DNA of 64,000 bases. It comes from Candidatus Sumerlaeota bacterium. Its GTDB lineage: Bacteria; Sumerlaeota; Sumerlaeia; SLMS01; JAHLLQ01. The stretch covers positions 79,210-143,209 of the forward strand of contig JASGMJ010000016.1 in the NCBI GenBank assembly GCA_030156535.1, in the 5' to 3' direction. Under the pieces are notes generated by a model that made no database searches, was not told the DNA's origin, and saw only the letters and a list, made by a program, of their open reading frames with translations. The stretch's first letter is position 1. Each line of letters begins with the position of its first letter. Made by a program: the position numbers and the translations under genes. This document shows positions 8,302 to 17,184 of the stretch, piece by piece.

Positions 8302-9443
8302 GCCAGCGCCGCCGCATTCTGCTCGTCACGTACGAGTACCCGCCGGTGGGCGGCGGGATGGGGAAGGCGGCACGCGCCATCGGGCGCGCCCTGCTGCGGC
8401 GCGGCTACGACGTGGCGGTGCTCACGTCGCGGTTTCGCGGCCAGCCGCGCGACGAACGCCACACCGACGGGCTGCGGATTCTGCGCATTCCCGTGCTGAG
8501 GCGGCACATCAATTACGCCAGTGCCGCCGAGGTGCTCTCCTTCGCCGCTTCCGGCGCGCTGTACGCCGGATGGGTGAAGCGGCGCTTTCGCCCCACGGCC
8601 TGCGTTGCGTTCCTGACGATTCCCTCGGGCTTCGTGGCCGAGGTTCTTCGCCTGACGGGCGGGCCGCCGTGGATCGACCTTCTGCGCGGGCAGGACGTTC
8701 CGGGCTACCCGGACACGCCGCGTTGGATGCACCGCCTCGCGTGGCCGGTGACGTGGTGGCTCTGGCACCGCGCCGCGCACGTGGTGGCGAACAGCGAGGG
8801 ACTCGCGGCGCTCGCGCACGAATCCGACGCCAGACTCCCCATCCGCATCATGCCCAACGGCATCGACGTCGAGCGTTATGTGCCGCCCGCCAAGGGGCGC
8901 CTGGAACGCACCGTGCGCGTGCTGTACACCGGACGGCTCGTGCGCTTCAAGGGGCTGCGCAATCTCATCGAGGCCTGGCGCCTTGTCGTGCGCGGCACGC
9001 AAATGCCTGCGGAACTTTGGATTGCGGGGCATGGGCCCGAGCGCCCGGTGCTCGAAGCGCTCGCCGAGCAGGCAGGCCTTGCCAGGAGCGTCCGCTTTCT
9101 CGGCAGGTTGGAGGAGGACAAACTCATTCGCGCGTTGCAGCGCGCCGACATTTTCGTCAATCCCTCCGAGGGCGAGGGAATGCCCAACGCCGTGCTGGAG
9201 GCGATGGCGTGCGGCTTGCCGGTGGTGCTGTCCGACATCGCGCCGCACCGCGAGATGCTCGTGGGCGGACGGGGCGGTGTGCTGTGCGACGCCACGCGTC
9301 CGAAGGCGATTGCGCGCGCGTTGCTCGACGTGATGGACGACCGCGAGACGCGGCTGCACCTGGGCGAGGAGGCGCGCGAAATCGTGCGCACGCACTTTAG
9401 CTGGGATCAGGCCCTGGAGACGCTGGACGAGTTGCTGGAATGA
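8298..9443 (+). CDS. Family 4 (GT-B) glycosyltransferase
   Basis: This 381-residue protein overlaps the preceding glycosyltransferase by four bases (ATGA), so they form one unit. The N-terminal Rossmann half opens with LLVTYEYPPVGGGMGKAA, typical of GT4 enzymes. The C-terminal donor-binding half contains TGRLVRFKGL, GHGPERPVLE, and EGEGMPNAVLEAMACGLPVV, whose E-x7-E pair binds the nucleotide sugar. It probably extends a surface polysaccharide or lipid-linked glycan in the cytoplasm. The acceptor and donor sugar cannot be read from the sequence. Confidence 0.88.
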   Translation: MSQRRRILLVTYEYPPVGGGMGKAARAIGRALLRRGYDVAVLTSRFRGQPRDERHTDGLRILRIPVLRRHINYASAAEVLSFAASGALYAGWVKRRFRPTACVAFLTIPSGFVAEVLRLTGGPPWIDLLRGQDVPGYPDTPRWMHRLAWPVTWWLWHRAAHVVANSEGLAALAHESDARLPIRIMPNGIDVERYVPPAKGRLERTVRVLYTGRLVRFKGLRNLIEAWRLVVRGTQMPAELWIAGHGPERPVLEALAEQAGLARSVRFLGRLEEDKLIRALQRADIFVNPSEGEGMPNAVLEAMACGLPVVLSDIAPHREMLVGGRGGVLCDATRPKAIARALLDVMDDRETRLHLGEEAREIVRTHFSWDQALETLDELLE

Positions 9444-9608
9444 GAGCGGGGGCTGGGTGACGATGTGGCCGGGTGGACAAAGTAGACGAGAAGCATGTTG
9501 TTCCAGACGGTCCACACTCCGTCCTGATCGTCCCTCCGGATTGCGATAGACCCGCGGCCCCAAGGGGGGCCACGATCCGCGTCTGATTCCCCTTCCGGAG
9601 CCGTCCCC

Positions 9609-10640
9609 ATGAAAGCTCGCGTCACTCCCGCCAAGCTGCGCACCCGTCATCCGTTCGGCATTTCGCGCGGCACCACCACCGAGAGCAACGTGGTGCTCGT
9701 CGAACTCGAAGGAGGCGGCCTCGGCGAATGTTCGCCCGTGCGCTACTACAACCAATCCCCGGAAGAGGCCGTTGACCTGATCCACGAGATGGTCGCGGGC
9801 GTGACGATGGACAATTTGTTCGACCTCGATGCCCACGCCCGCCGCGCCCGCGAAATCGCCCCGAAGCACTCCTCCGCCCGCGCCGCGTTCGACATCGCCC
9901 TGCACGACCGCATTGGCCGCGAACTCGGCGTGCCGCTCTACAAGCTCATGGGCTTCTCCTATCCGGCCAACGCGATGTCGTCCTTCACCATCGGTCTCGA
10001 CACCGACGAGGTCATGGTCGCGAAGACGCATGAGGCGAAGTCCTTTCCGAATCTGAAGATCAAGCTCGGGCGCGACGATGCCGCCCGCGATCTCGCCACG
10101 ATCCGCGCCATCCGCGAGGCAGCCCCGGGCAAGACGATTCGCGTGGACGCCAACGCCGGCTGGTCGCTCGAAACGGCGCTCGAATTTGTCGCAAAGTGTG
10201 GCGATGTGGATTTGGAGTTCATCGAGCAGCCCCTCGCCATTGGCAACTACGAGGGACTGAAGAAGCTGCGCGAGAAGTCGAAGCTCCCCATCGTCGTGGA
10301 CGAGGACGTGCAGGACCTTGCGTCGCTCACCGCACTCGAAGGACGCATCGACGGCATCAACATCAAGCTGATGAAGACCGGCGGCCTCTGGGAGGCGCGC
10401 CAGATGATCGGCTTCGCGCGCGCGCAGGGCTGGAGCGTCATGTTCGGCTGCATGATTGAAAGCGGCATTGGCGTTTGTGCGGCCGCGCATCTGACCGGTG
10501 CGGCGCAGGACATCGATCTCGACGCCGAACTGCTGATCGCCAACAACCCCACGTCGCCCACGATCATGGGCGACGACGGCGCCATCCGCGTGCCCCACGG
10601 GCCGGGACTCGGCATCGAACTCGACCTCTCGCGCCTCTGA
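9609..10640 (+). CDS. Enolase-superfamily enzyme, dipeptide epimerase-like
   Basis: This 343-residue protein belongs to the muconate-lactonising/dipeptide epimerase branch. The N-terminal capping domain is present (FGISRGTTTES). In the barrel I see the KIKLG lysine pair of the general acid/base, the metal ligands in VDANAGW, FIEQPL and VDEDV, and the opposite-face lysine in INIKLMKTGG. A lysine on both faces is the pattern of L-Ala-D/L-Glu-type epimerases, which help recycle murein peptides. Close relatives use other dipeptides or N-succinyl amino acids, so the substrate is inferred. The ATG at 9609 follows a 165-base gap holding a partial GTCCCTCCGG repeat. Confidence 0.85.
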   Translation: MKARVTPAKLRTRHPFGISRGTTTESNVVLVELEGGGLGECSPVRYYNQSPEEAVDLIHEMVAGVTMDNLFDLDAHARRAREIAPKHSSARAAFDIALHDRIGRELGVPLYKLMGFSYPANAMSSFTIGLDTDEVMVAKTHEAKSFPNLKIKLGRDDAARDLATIRAIREAAPGKTIRVDANAGWSLETALEFVAKCGDVDLEFIEQPLAIGNYEGLKKLREKSKLPIVVDEDVQDLASLTALEGRIDGINIKLMKTGGLWEARQMIGFARAQGWSVMFGCMIESGIGVCAAAHLTGAAQDIDLDAELLIANNPTSPTIMGDDGAIRVPHGPGLGIELDLSRL

Positions 10641-10650
10641 ACTAGCACCG

Positions 10651-12000
10651 ATGACGTTGCCTCTCTCGCCGCGCGCCCGGGTAGCCGAACGCGCCTTCCT
10701 CGTGCTGGCGTGGCTTCTGATCGCGTACCTGCTCGTGTGGCACGGGCTCGTCTTCCCGTTGTCGTCGCCTTCGGCCGACTACGGCAAACACTGGTACGCC
10801 GCCGTCGCCATTCTCCACGGCGAGAGTCCCTACAAGGGTCCCGATCTCTATCTCGGGTTCAACTACCCGATGTTGACGGGATTCCTCTTTCTGCACCTGG
10901 CGGCCTTCTCGCTCGATGTTGGAGAGACGGTCTGGGAGATTACGAACTTCCTTTTCGTGATCGCCGGTGCGCTTGTGCTTGTGTGGGGATTCCGGCCCGG
11001 CGGGGACGAACGCAACGAAGCGCTGGAGGGAACCGGTGTTATTCCCGGGCTGCGTTCGTTTCTGCGGCGGCACTGGCTGACAACGGTGTTCCTGCTCGTC
11101 GCCAACTACCAACCGCTGCACCGCGTCCTGATCGCGTCGAATCTCGAACCGCTGAACATGTTGCTCGGGGCGATGTTCGTCGCGTTTGCGGCGCGGCGGC
11201 GCGACACGGCGGCGGGCATTACGCTGACGGTGTTCGCGCTGACCAAACTCGCGCCCGTCTTCATTCTCATTCCGCTCGTTGCGATGCGCCGGTGGCGCAT
11301 TGTCTTTGCGTCGCTGGGGGCGTTCGCGGTCTACGGGCTCTTCCTGCTCGTCACGGGTTACTGGCGCACCGAGCTGTTTCTCTACACCGACGTCGTGCCG
11401 CGCATCCCGTTCACCTACATGGACCTTTCCTGCTCGTTGCACCGGTTCGCGGCCTCGGTTCTCGATCCCGCGATTCTCGAAAACGAGGAGGCCTACAAGG
11501 GTCTCGTTTTTAAACTGAACGTTGTGATGATGCTGGTTTATCTGGGGATCGTGGCTTTGTGGATGCGGCTGAAACACCGCGACCCGCTCGTGTTTCTCGC
11601 GTGGGGTTGCTTCATGGTGTTGCCGTTCACGCCGTTGCTGGAAATCAACCACTTCGTCTGGGTGACGGGGGCGGTTTTCCTGCAACTGCACGCCTGGCGC
11701 ACGGGACGCATGAGCGACATCGGCTTCGTGATGTGCGTGGCGTGCTGGGTGGGGATCATGAATCTCGCGTGGGTGTTGTCATTGCCGCGTGCGCTCGGAT
11801 TGAACATCCCGACGTTCTATCCGCAGACGTTCATCCTCGTGGTTGTGTTGGCGTTGTCCGGCGCCGTGGCCTTCATGCGCGTGCCCGGCGAAGAGGACGT
11901 TCAAGCTCACCACGGAGACACGGAGGCACGGAGAAACGAAGAACGGCGAGAACAGAATCTGGAAACGGAAAAGAGTTCCGGGAAGTCGCTCAGTGACTGA
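10651..12000 (+). CDS. GT87/DUF2029-like polytopic membrane protein
   Basis: This 449-residue protein has about ten predicted membrane helices. Early features are PSADYGKHWYAAVAILHGESPY and, after the next helix, FNYPMLTGFLFLHLAAF, typical of GT87 polyprenyl-phosphate-mannose-dependent transferases, in which the early loop Asp is catalytic. The start is 10 bases after the dipeptide-epimerase-like gene. The last 40 or so residues are not a natural domain. They translate the dispersed ACCACGGAGACACGG repeat (AHHGDTEARRNEERR), so the ancestral stop was probably lost and the frame extended. The donor and acceptor are unknown. Confidence 0.75.
   Translation: MTLPLSPRARVAERAFLVLAWLLIAYLLVWHGLVFPLSSPSADYGKHWYAAVAILHGESPYKGPDLYLGFNYPMLTGFLFLHLAAFSLDVGETVWEITNFLFVIAGALVLVWGFRPGGDERNEALEGTGVIPGLRSFLRRHWLTTVFLLVANYQPLHRVLIASNLEPLNMLLGAMFVAFAARRRDTAAGITLTVFALTKLAPVFILIPLVAMRRWRIVFASLGAFAVYGLFLLVTGYWRTELFLYTDVVPRIPFTYMDLSCSLHRFAASVLDPAILENEEAYKGLVFKLNVVMMLVYLGIVALWMRLKHRDPLVFLAWGCFMVLPFTPLLEINHFVWVTGAVFLQLHAWRTGRMSDIGFVMCVACWVGIMNLAWVLSLPRALGLNIPTFYPQTFILVVVLALSGAVAFMRVPGEEDVQAHHGDTEARRNEERREQNLETEKSSGKSLSD
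11907..11940. repeat. Dispersed repeat CACCACGGAGACACGGAGGC, coding copy
   Basis: The sequence TCACCACGGAGACACGGAGG followed by CACGGAGAAACGAA lies inside the 3' end of the GT87-like gene. CCACCAAGACACAAAGGAAG at about 12011-12030 looks like a further degenerate unit. The same repeat, read in another frame, ends pdxA at 38399-38425. Confidence 0.75.
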
Positions 12001-12208
12001 GGCGATTCCACCACCAAGACACAAAGGAAGTGGGTGAACCCGGTCTCCCAGGGAGCATCGAAGGCACCACTTTCTCTCCACGCTGTCAGGGTCTTCCTGC
12101 CATGCACGCTTGTTGAAGAAACGATTGGCTGCGCACTGACCACGTGCGGCAAGACGTCATACTGAAAACCGAACTCGAAAACGTCCCCCACGAATCACGA
12201 CGCGCGCG

Positions 12209-13174
12209 TTACTGTGGCGTGGCGTCGAGACGTTCGGCTGTGATGCTCACGTTGATTTGCGTGGGCATGGCGGGAAAGTTCGTTGAATCGAAGTCGCCGA
12301 TGAAGACGAGCTGGCCATCGCCTGAGCCGGTGAAGGTGGCAGACTTCAGCCAGCCGCTCTCGGGGTCGAGGACGAAGCGTCCTTCCGTCTGACCAAGCAG
12401 CTCATAGTTCACCTTTTCTTCGCGTGTGCTCCCCTTCTTCACGCTGAAGTCGGAAACGAGCGCGCCGAGCGCTTCGATCACCGGCTCGCCGTTTTCCGTC
12501 TCGGCGGTGTTGTAGGCTTCCTCGGAGACGACGGAGTAGCTCGATGCCACGACGCGCCGTCCCACCCAATCGCCCGCGATGCCTTTAGGGGGAGCCGGGG
12601 GGAGCACCGTGGCGAGCAGCGCCGTGAATGTTGGCGCGCTGTAGTATTCCTTGATGGTGTCGCTGATCGGCTGATTCGCGACGGTGTCGCCGCCGAGTGC
12701 CTCCAGCATGGAGGCGAGCAGGCTCTCGGCACCTTCGATGCCGATGATTTCGCGCCGCGGAGAAACCGTCAGCGAAACGCGCCCGCCCGAGATGGCGGCG
12801 AACCCGGCGACGAGTCCGCTCTCCGGGATCGTGTCGGTGTACGAATCGAACGTCACGACCGACCCGTCGGGCATCTGGCGCGAGAGTTTGTACGCCTCGA
12901 CGGCCACGTCGATCACGGCGTTGCCGTTCTCCGCGACTTCGCGTACGCGCCACGACGTCTCGAATTCCTGAAGGGTCTCGATCGGGTTGGCCTTGCCGAA
13001 GATCACGCGGTTGTCCTTCTGGTCGAGCACGAGGGCGTAACGATGTGTCGTTCCGGGCTCGAAGACGATGTGACTCAGCGGATCGGGGGCGGCGTCCTTG
13101 CGGAACAGCGAGCAACCCGAGAAGACGAACGTCAGGAGGAGCAGCGAAGCGAGAGCAAGAAATCGACGTGTCAT
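12209..13174 (-). CDS. Putative lipoprotein of unknown function
   Basis: This 321-residue protein has a clear lipoprotein signal. MTRRFLALASLLLLTFVFSG is followed directly by Cys20, so it should be lipid-anchored. The mature part is predicted mostly beta-strand with alternating hydrophobic residues (RYALVLDQKDNRVIF, ETSWRVREV, VIDVAVEAYKLSR) and a segment FDSYTDTIPESGLVAGFAA. It resembles secreted Planctomycete-type proteins of the DUF6263 kind, though I am not certain of that match. The stop is convergent with the GT87-like gene. It lies 85 bases downstream of the LptF/G-type permease on the same strand and may belong with it in envelope assembly. Confidence 0.6.
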   Translation of the reverse strand: MTRRFLALASLLLLTFVFSGCSLFRKDAAPDPLSHIVFEPGTTHRYALVLDQKDNRVIFGKANPIETLQEFETSWRVREVAENGNAVIDVAVEAYKLSRQMPDGSVVTFDSYTDTIPESGLVAGFAAISGGRVSLTVSPRREIIGIEGAESLLASMLEALGGDTVANQPISDTIKEYYSAPTFTALLATVLPPAPPKGIAGDWVGRRVVASSYSVVSEEAYNTAETENGEPVIEALGALVSDFSVKKGSTREEKVNYELLGQTEGRFVLDPESGWLKSATFTGSGDGQLVFIGDFDSTNFPAMPTQINVSITAERLDATPQ

Positions 13175-13259
13175 GGCAGGGCTCGTGGCAGGTGGGAATG
13201 GTCTTGCGCGATGGATAGCGAGCGGGGCCGCGGATCACAAACCGTTTTCGCGGATGCCC

Positions 13260-14507
13260 CTAGTGGCGTGAGACGCGCAGGAACATGACGAGCCCAACGG
13301 TGCCGATGGCAATGTTGGGCAGCATGTGCGCCCCGATCGTCGTGATCCACCCGGCGCCCGACGCGCCCACCGTGTTGCCGGCCGTCATCAGCAGATAGTA
13401 AACGATGAGCAGGCCGATGGCGATCAGTGCGGAGAAGGCCTTGGCCTGGGGACGGATCTCCATGGCCAGGGGAATGGCGATCAGGCAGAATGTCAGTGTC
13501 GCCAGCGGGAGGGAGAAGCGCGAGATCAGGACGTTGCGCGCCGAGAAGTAGCGCTGCCACCGATTGTCGATGCGGCGCCCGTGGCGGTCGTCCTTCCATA
13601 CGGGGACGTCCGGGGGGGACTGCATCCAGGCGCGCAACTCTCCGATCGTCATTTCGCGGGGGCTCTTGCCGGCGGCGCGCTCGATGCGCTTGCTGCCGAT
13701 GCGGTTGCGCAGGTGCTCGAAGCGGATAACCGTCGTTGTGCTGTTGGGGGATTCGGTGGAGGAGTGGGGGAGCGGCATCCACGTGCCGTCCTCCAGGTCG
13801 AGCGTGAGTTCGGCGGTGGCCGGATCGCCCGTGATGGCGCCGGATTCCGAGAAGATCAGGAACTCGAAGTCGCCCGACCTCGCCGCCGGGGCCGTCCCAT
13901 CAGTGGGGAGCACTTCGGACTCGCGCACGCGCATCCGCAGGCTGACGTCGTTCATGTCCAGACGCGCGGGCGCATCCGGCTGCGGGGGAGTTGCCGAGGG
14001 TTCGCCCTGCTCGCCATACGTCAGGGCCAGCGCCGTGCCCTTCGTGCCCAACTCGTCGTACACCCTCCCGGGCTTCAGATTCGTCAGAACGTGAAACTGC
14101 ATTTGGTACGTGATCTCGCGCACCTGCGAGAACAGGTTCGGCACGACCGAGTTGTTCGCGGCGATGTGTGCGCAGGAGAGCAGAAAGGCGGCAACGACGA
14201 CCGGGGTGAAGGCGCGCAGCACCGAAATGCCCCCGACCCGCATGGCCAGGACTTCATTCTCGCCTGTCAGGCGCCCCACGGCAATCAGTGTCCCGAGCAG
14301 CACGCCCATCGGTACCGTGAACGTCATCAGCGTGCCGGTGACAATCAGGACGAGTTGGCCGAGCAGCGATCCACTCACGCCTGCCTTCAGCAGTGTGCTG
14401 GCAAGCTGGAGCAACTGGGCGAGCAGCAGCACGAGGGTGAAGAACAAGGTGCTGAGAACGACTGGTGCCGTCAGTTCCTTCAGGATGTACAGACGCAGTG
14501 TCTTCAC
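13260..14507 (-). CDS. LptF/LptG family LPS-export permease
   Basis: This is a 415-residue YjgP/YjgQ-family permease counted from the GTG at 14507 (KTLRLYILKELTAPV). A longer frame to 14573 is rejected because it runs through a terminator hairpin at 14549-14581. There are three N-terminal helices, including LIVTGTLMTFTVPMGVLLG followed by GRLTGENEVLAMRVGGIS, the LptF/G coupling signature. A large periplasmic beta-jellyroll follows, then three C-terminal helices ending LMTAGNTVGASG. With LptB it would drive lipopolysaccharide from the inner membrane to the periplasmic bridge. Only one of the usual pair is present here and the partner is not adjacent. Confidence 0.88.
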   Translation of the reverse strand: MKTLRLYILKELTAPVVLSTLFFTLVLLLAQLLQLASTLLKAGVSGSLLGQLVLIVTGTLMTFTVPMGVLLGTLIAVGRLTGENEVLAMRVGGISVLRAFTPVVVAAFLLSCAHIAANNSVVPNLFSQVREITYQMQFHVLTNLKPGRVYDELGTKGTALALTYGEQGEPSATPPQPDAPARLDMNDVSLRMRVRESEVLPTDGTAPAARSGDFEFLIFSESGAITGDPATAELTLDLEDGTWMPLPHSSTESPNSTTTVIRFEHLRNRIGSKRIERAAGKSPREMTIGELRAWMQSPPDVPVWKDDRHGRRIDNRWQRYFSARNVLISRFSLPLATLTFCLIAIPLAMEIRPQAKAFSALIAIGLLIVYYLLMTAGNTVGASGAGWITTIGAHMLPNIAIGTVGLVMFLRVSRH

Positions 14508-14541
14508 GGAAGTCCGCCCGGTGAGATCGGAGCCTGGCACG

Positions 14542-14581
14542 GAAAACAAGAGCCCCACGCCAAGTGTTGGCACGGGGCTCT
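14542..14581 (-). terminator. Intrinsic terminator after the arsC-like gene
   Basis: On the minus strand AGAGCCCC-G-TGCCAA, a small loop and TTGGC-G-TGGGGCTCT form a nearly perfect stem (plus-strand 14549-14581). It is followed immediately by TTGTTTTCC. It ends the ArsC-like transcript before the permease gene, so the two are probably transcribed separately. Confidence 0.8.
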
Positions 14582-14607
14582 ATCCCAGTACGAAGCACGG
14601 GCACCAG

Positions 14608-14949
14608 TCAAAGTTCGCGCAGGGCCTTCTCGTCGTATCCGAAGACTGCCACCTTGCCTTTGACCACCACGGGCCGCTTGATCAGCCCGGGATCGCGCAT
14701 CATCAGTTCGATCGCCCCCTTCTTGGTGGGGGGATCGTCCTTCAGCCCATGGTCCCGGTACGCGGACGACCTCGTATTGAGGTAGGCTTTGACGTTTTTC
14801 GCGTCGATGTGTGTTTCGAGAAGAGACCGGGGGGGTGGATAATCATCCAAGTCCCTGAGATCCAGTTCGTGCCCGAGGCTTTCCAGAAGCTTGATGGTCT
14901 TCCGGCAAGTCGAGCACTTTGGCTTGAAGTATACGGTAACCTTTGCCAT
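14608..14949 (-). CDS. ArsC/Spx-family thioredoxin-fold protein
   Basis: This 113-residue protein opens VTVYFKPKCSTCRKTIKLLE, the ArsC/Spx/YffB fold with Cys10 and Cys13 at the redox-active position. DLRDLDDYPPPRSLLE and LIKRPVVVKGKVAVFGYDE match the conserved RP turn of the family. Arsenate reductases, Spx regulators and YffB-like proteins all share this layout. The R of the ArsC RPI motif is present but arsenic genes are absent from the neighbourhood, so a glutaredoxin-like or regulatory role is equally likely. It has its own terminator and stands alone. Confidence 0.82.
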   Translation of the reverse strand: MAKVTVYFKPKCSTCRKTIKLLESLGHELDLRDLDDYPPPRSLLETHIDAKNVKAYLNTRSSAYRDHGLKDDPPTKKGAIELMMRDPGLIKRPVVVKGKVAVFGYDEKALREL

Positions 14950-15068
14950 TAGAGCCGCAGTGTCCTTGTAAAGATCGGCATCCTAACAAACGTTCCAGCA
15001 GGGTAAGGAAAACCCGGTTGGAATTCAAGCGTTTAGTGGGGAACCTGTGGAAAAACTTGGTGTGGATG

Positions 15069-15096
15069 CCCGCCAGCGCTCATCTTAGCGGGCGGG
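15069..15096 (-). terminator. Hairpin at the end of the DUF1232-type gene
   Basis: CCCGCC-AG-CGCT-CATCTT-AGCG-GGCGGG (plus-strand order) folds into a ten-pair stem with a two-base bulge. It overlaps the stop codon of the minus-strand gene ending at 15080. A T run on the minus strand occurs only about 15-20 bases later, so efficiency as an intrinsic terminator is uncertain. Confidence 0.5.
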
Positions 15097-16153
15097 AACC
15101 CTTGCCGCGCGCCCCCAGAAGCGTCCCCATCAGGTTCAATCCCGCCCCGCTGCACAGCGTCACCACGATCAGGTCGTCGATGATCCCGGGGATGAAATCG
15201 GGGAGCAAAAAGTACGTGATTCCGACGAGAATCCAGACCCCCTTGCGCGCCATTCCGAGCGCTTTTTCCAGCGCTTCGCAGGCCGGATCGTGCAGTAGGC
15301 GGCGCCCGGGAATCACCTCGCGCGCGATGGAATCGTACTCCACCAGTTTGTAGTCCAGCAGCTCGGCGAATGCTCCGGCATCGCTGTCCAGATAGACCTT
15401 CGTTTCGCCCGTGGACAGGGCTCCCTCGTCGAGCAGGCGCCGCAGGAAGGCGAGCTGGACGGGGGTCAGGTGGGGGCGGAGGGCATCGGGGATCAGCAGC
15501 GGCCGTTCCCACTGGTTGCGAAAGAATAACCCCAGGAAAATCAGTCCAATAATCGTCTCGGGGGTGGGGTAGAAGAAGAGCCCCACGCCCACCACCCCCG
15601 CAGCCAGCAGCAGGAATCCGCCCCGCTTGTCCGGCCCGGCCGAGGCCACCAGCACGATCATCACGATGGCATAGAACAGGAAGGTCACGATGCCCCGGAT
15701 CACCTCCACGGCGGCGCTGACTCCCGGGATTCGGCCCATCGCCGCGAAGCCCTCCGTCACCGCCGTCTCCAGAGCCTGCGGGAGCGCGCTTCCCCCCAGG
15801 CGCGGGGAAATGGCCGCACACAGCGGAATGGCCAGGACGGCCACAAGGCTGCCAAGTAGAACATGTTGACTTGTTCGCCGCCAATCGCCGAGCACCCGCC
15901 ACTGGAGCGTCATCGTCAGGACAATCAGCAGCGCCATCACCACCCCGGCGGCGAGCACCAGGGGGCCGCGGTCCCACGGTGCCCCCTGACCCTCGATCAG
16001 AAAGAGTGCCGCGCCCAGCAGCAGGCCGCCACGGAAGGCCATTTCGGCGGGGTGCAACTCGCCGGAGGCCCGGTGCAGGGGTTCGGGATCGGGGGGGGGC
16101 TTTTGCGGCTCCGGGGAGGGGCGCAGGAGGTCGGTGCCTGAGTTCGTCACCAT
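15080..16153 (-). CDS. Polytopic membrane protein with C-terminal DUF1232 (YkvA-like) segment
   Basis: This 357-residue protein has a Pro-rich cytoplasmic N terminus (PEPQKPPPDPEP). Next come about six hydrophobic helices between residues 38 and 195, a soluble region including SDAGAFAELLDYKLVEYDS, and finally the DUF1232 signature GVWILVGITYFLLPDFIPG with IIDDLIVV at about residues 295-325. DUF1232 proteins are small membrane proteins of unknown function, and the fusion to a multi-helix N domain is longer than the usual YkvA. It is the last gene of a minus-strand operon, overlapping the 345-residue protein by seven bases. Confidence 0.65.
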   Translation of the reverse strand: MVTNSGTDLLRPSPEPQKPPPDPEPLHRASGELHPAEMAFRGGLLLGAALFLIEGQGAPWDRGPLVLAAGVVMALLIVLTMTLQWRVLGDWRRTSQHVLLGSLVAVLAIPLCAAISPRLGGSALPQALETAVTEGFAAMGRIPGVSAAVEVIRGIVTFLFYAIVMIVLVASAGPDKRGGFLLLAAGVVGVGLFFYPTPETIIGLIFLGLFFRNQWERPLLIPDALRPHLTPVQLAFLRRLLDEGALSTGETKVYLDSDAGAFAELLDYKLVEYDSIAREVIPGRRLLHDPACEALEKALGMARKGVWILVGITYFLLPDFIPGIIDDLIVVTLCSGAGLNLMGTLLGARGKGSRPLR

Positions 16154-17184
16154 TTCCCTCCGGCGTGGTCGTGGATGGGATCGCCTTTCCGGCCGGTCCA
16201 GGTGGTATTGTCGTTTTCCCCGAATGGCATCGAGTGGCCGTGGTAGCGCTTGTTTGCCGTCTGCAATTCGACGCGCAGGCGGCCGACGACGATGGCGGGT
16301 TTGCCCGCGCTGATGGGCTGGAGTTGCAGCCAGCCGTCCTGCGTCGTCACCCAGCGCAGGGCATTCTGGTAGAGGCTGCGGGCCTCGGCGAGCTTCACGC
16401 GGTCCACCCGGATGCGTCCTGCCTCCTCGACGAGCTTGGCGGCGACGGACTCGTAGCGTTCGGCGAGCCGCACGCGCAGATCGACAACGTCGGCGGAATT
16501 GGTGGACTGGGCGAGCAGGGCGTCGCGGAAGTCGTCGGCGTATTTGGCGCAGGCTTCGGGGCTGTGGGTGGCGTCGAGGTAGAGGCGGGCCTCTGCCAGC
16601 AGGAGGGCCTCGTAGAGCCCCCGGCGCTCCTTGTCGCCGCGAAAGACGGGTTTCAGGGAGTCGATCGTGCCGAGCAGTGTGCCGCTGGTTTCGCCGAGGC
16701 GGACGCGGGCGACGGCGTCGAGGGCGAGCACGACGGCATTTTCGCGGAGCGTCGGGGGATCGGCCGCGGCGATGGCGTCGCGCACGCCTCGCCAGTCGCC
16801 CGCGAGCCTCAACGCTTCCAGCCCGGCAACGAACTCGCGCGTCTGGCGGTCGAGCGTCACCTTCTGGCGGTCCGGCTGCACGCCGGTCAACGACGCGGGC
16901 AGGGCGTCACGTTCGGATGCGCCCGGCGGATTCCTGTCGCGGTCGGTGAACTTGTAGACGCCGTAAACGACGAGCACGAGCACGGGGAGGGCGGCGCGCA
17001 GCCAGAGTGCCCAGTTGCGGGTGGGTGCGGGTGGGGGCGGGGAGTTTGGCGGGGGCGGAGCAGCCTCGGCGAGAACGATCTCCCAGTCCCCCGGCCCGAC
17101 GCGCTCGGCAAGGGGCGCATCGTCCTCCCCGGGGGGATCGGATGGGGTTGTGTCGCCGGGGAGCTTGTGCAGGTCGTCGCTCAT
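16147..17184 (-). CDS. Single-span membrane protein of unknown function
   Basis: This 345-residue protein has an acidic, Pro-rich N-terminal tail (EAAPPPPNSPPPPAPTRN) and one transmembrane helix at about residues 58-77 (ALWLRAALPVLVLVVYGVY). A helical extracytoplasmic region follows with GDWRGVRDAIAAADPPTL and TLGTIDS-type repeats reminiscent of TPR helices, then RYESVAAKLVEEAGRIRVDR and a C-terminal segment ending TWTGRKGDPIHDH. No family is recognised. It overlaps the GT39-like gene upstream by four bases (ATGA) and the DUF1232-type gene downstream by seven. It is therefore translated from the same three-gene mRNA. Confidence 0.6.
   Translation of the reverse strand: MSDDLHKLPGDTTPSDPPGEDDAPLAERVGPGDWEIVLAEAAPPPPNSPPPPAPTRNWALWLRAALPVLVLVVYGVYKFTDRDRNPPGASERDALPASLTGVQPDRQKVTLDRQTREFVAGLEALRLAGDWRGVRDAIAAADPPTLRENAVVLALDAVARVRLGETSGTLLGTIDSLKPVFRGDKERRGLYEALLLAEARLYLDATHSPEACAKYADDFRDALLAQSTNSADVVDLRVRLAERYESVAAKLVEEAGRIRVDRVKLAEARSLYQNALRWVTTQDGWLQLQPISAGKPAIVVGRLRVELQTANKRYHGHSMPFGENDNTTWTGRKGDPIHDHAGGKW

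Noticed and set aside
14508..14573. Longer start for the LptF/G permease
   Set aside because: The added 22 codons run through a strong terminator hairpin, and the family's N terminus begins at the GTG at 14507.
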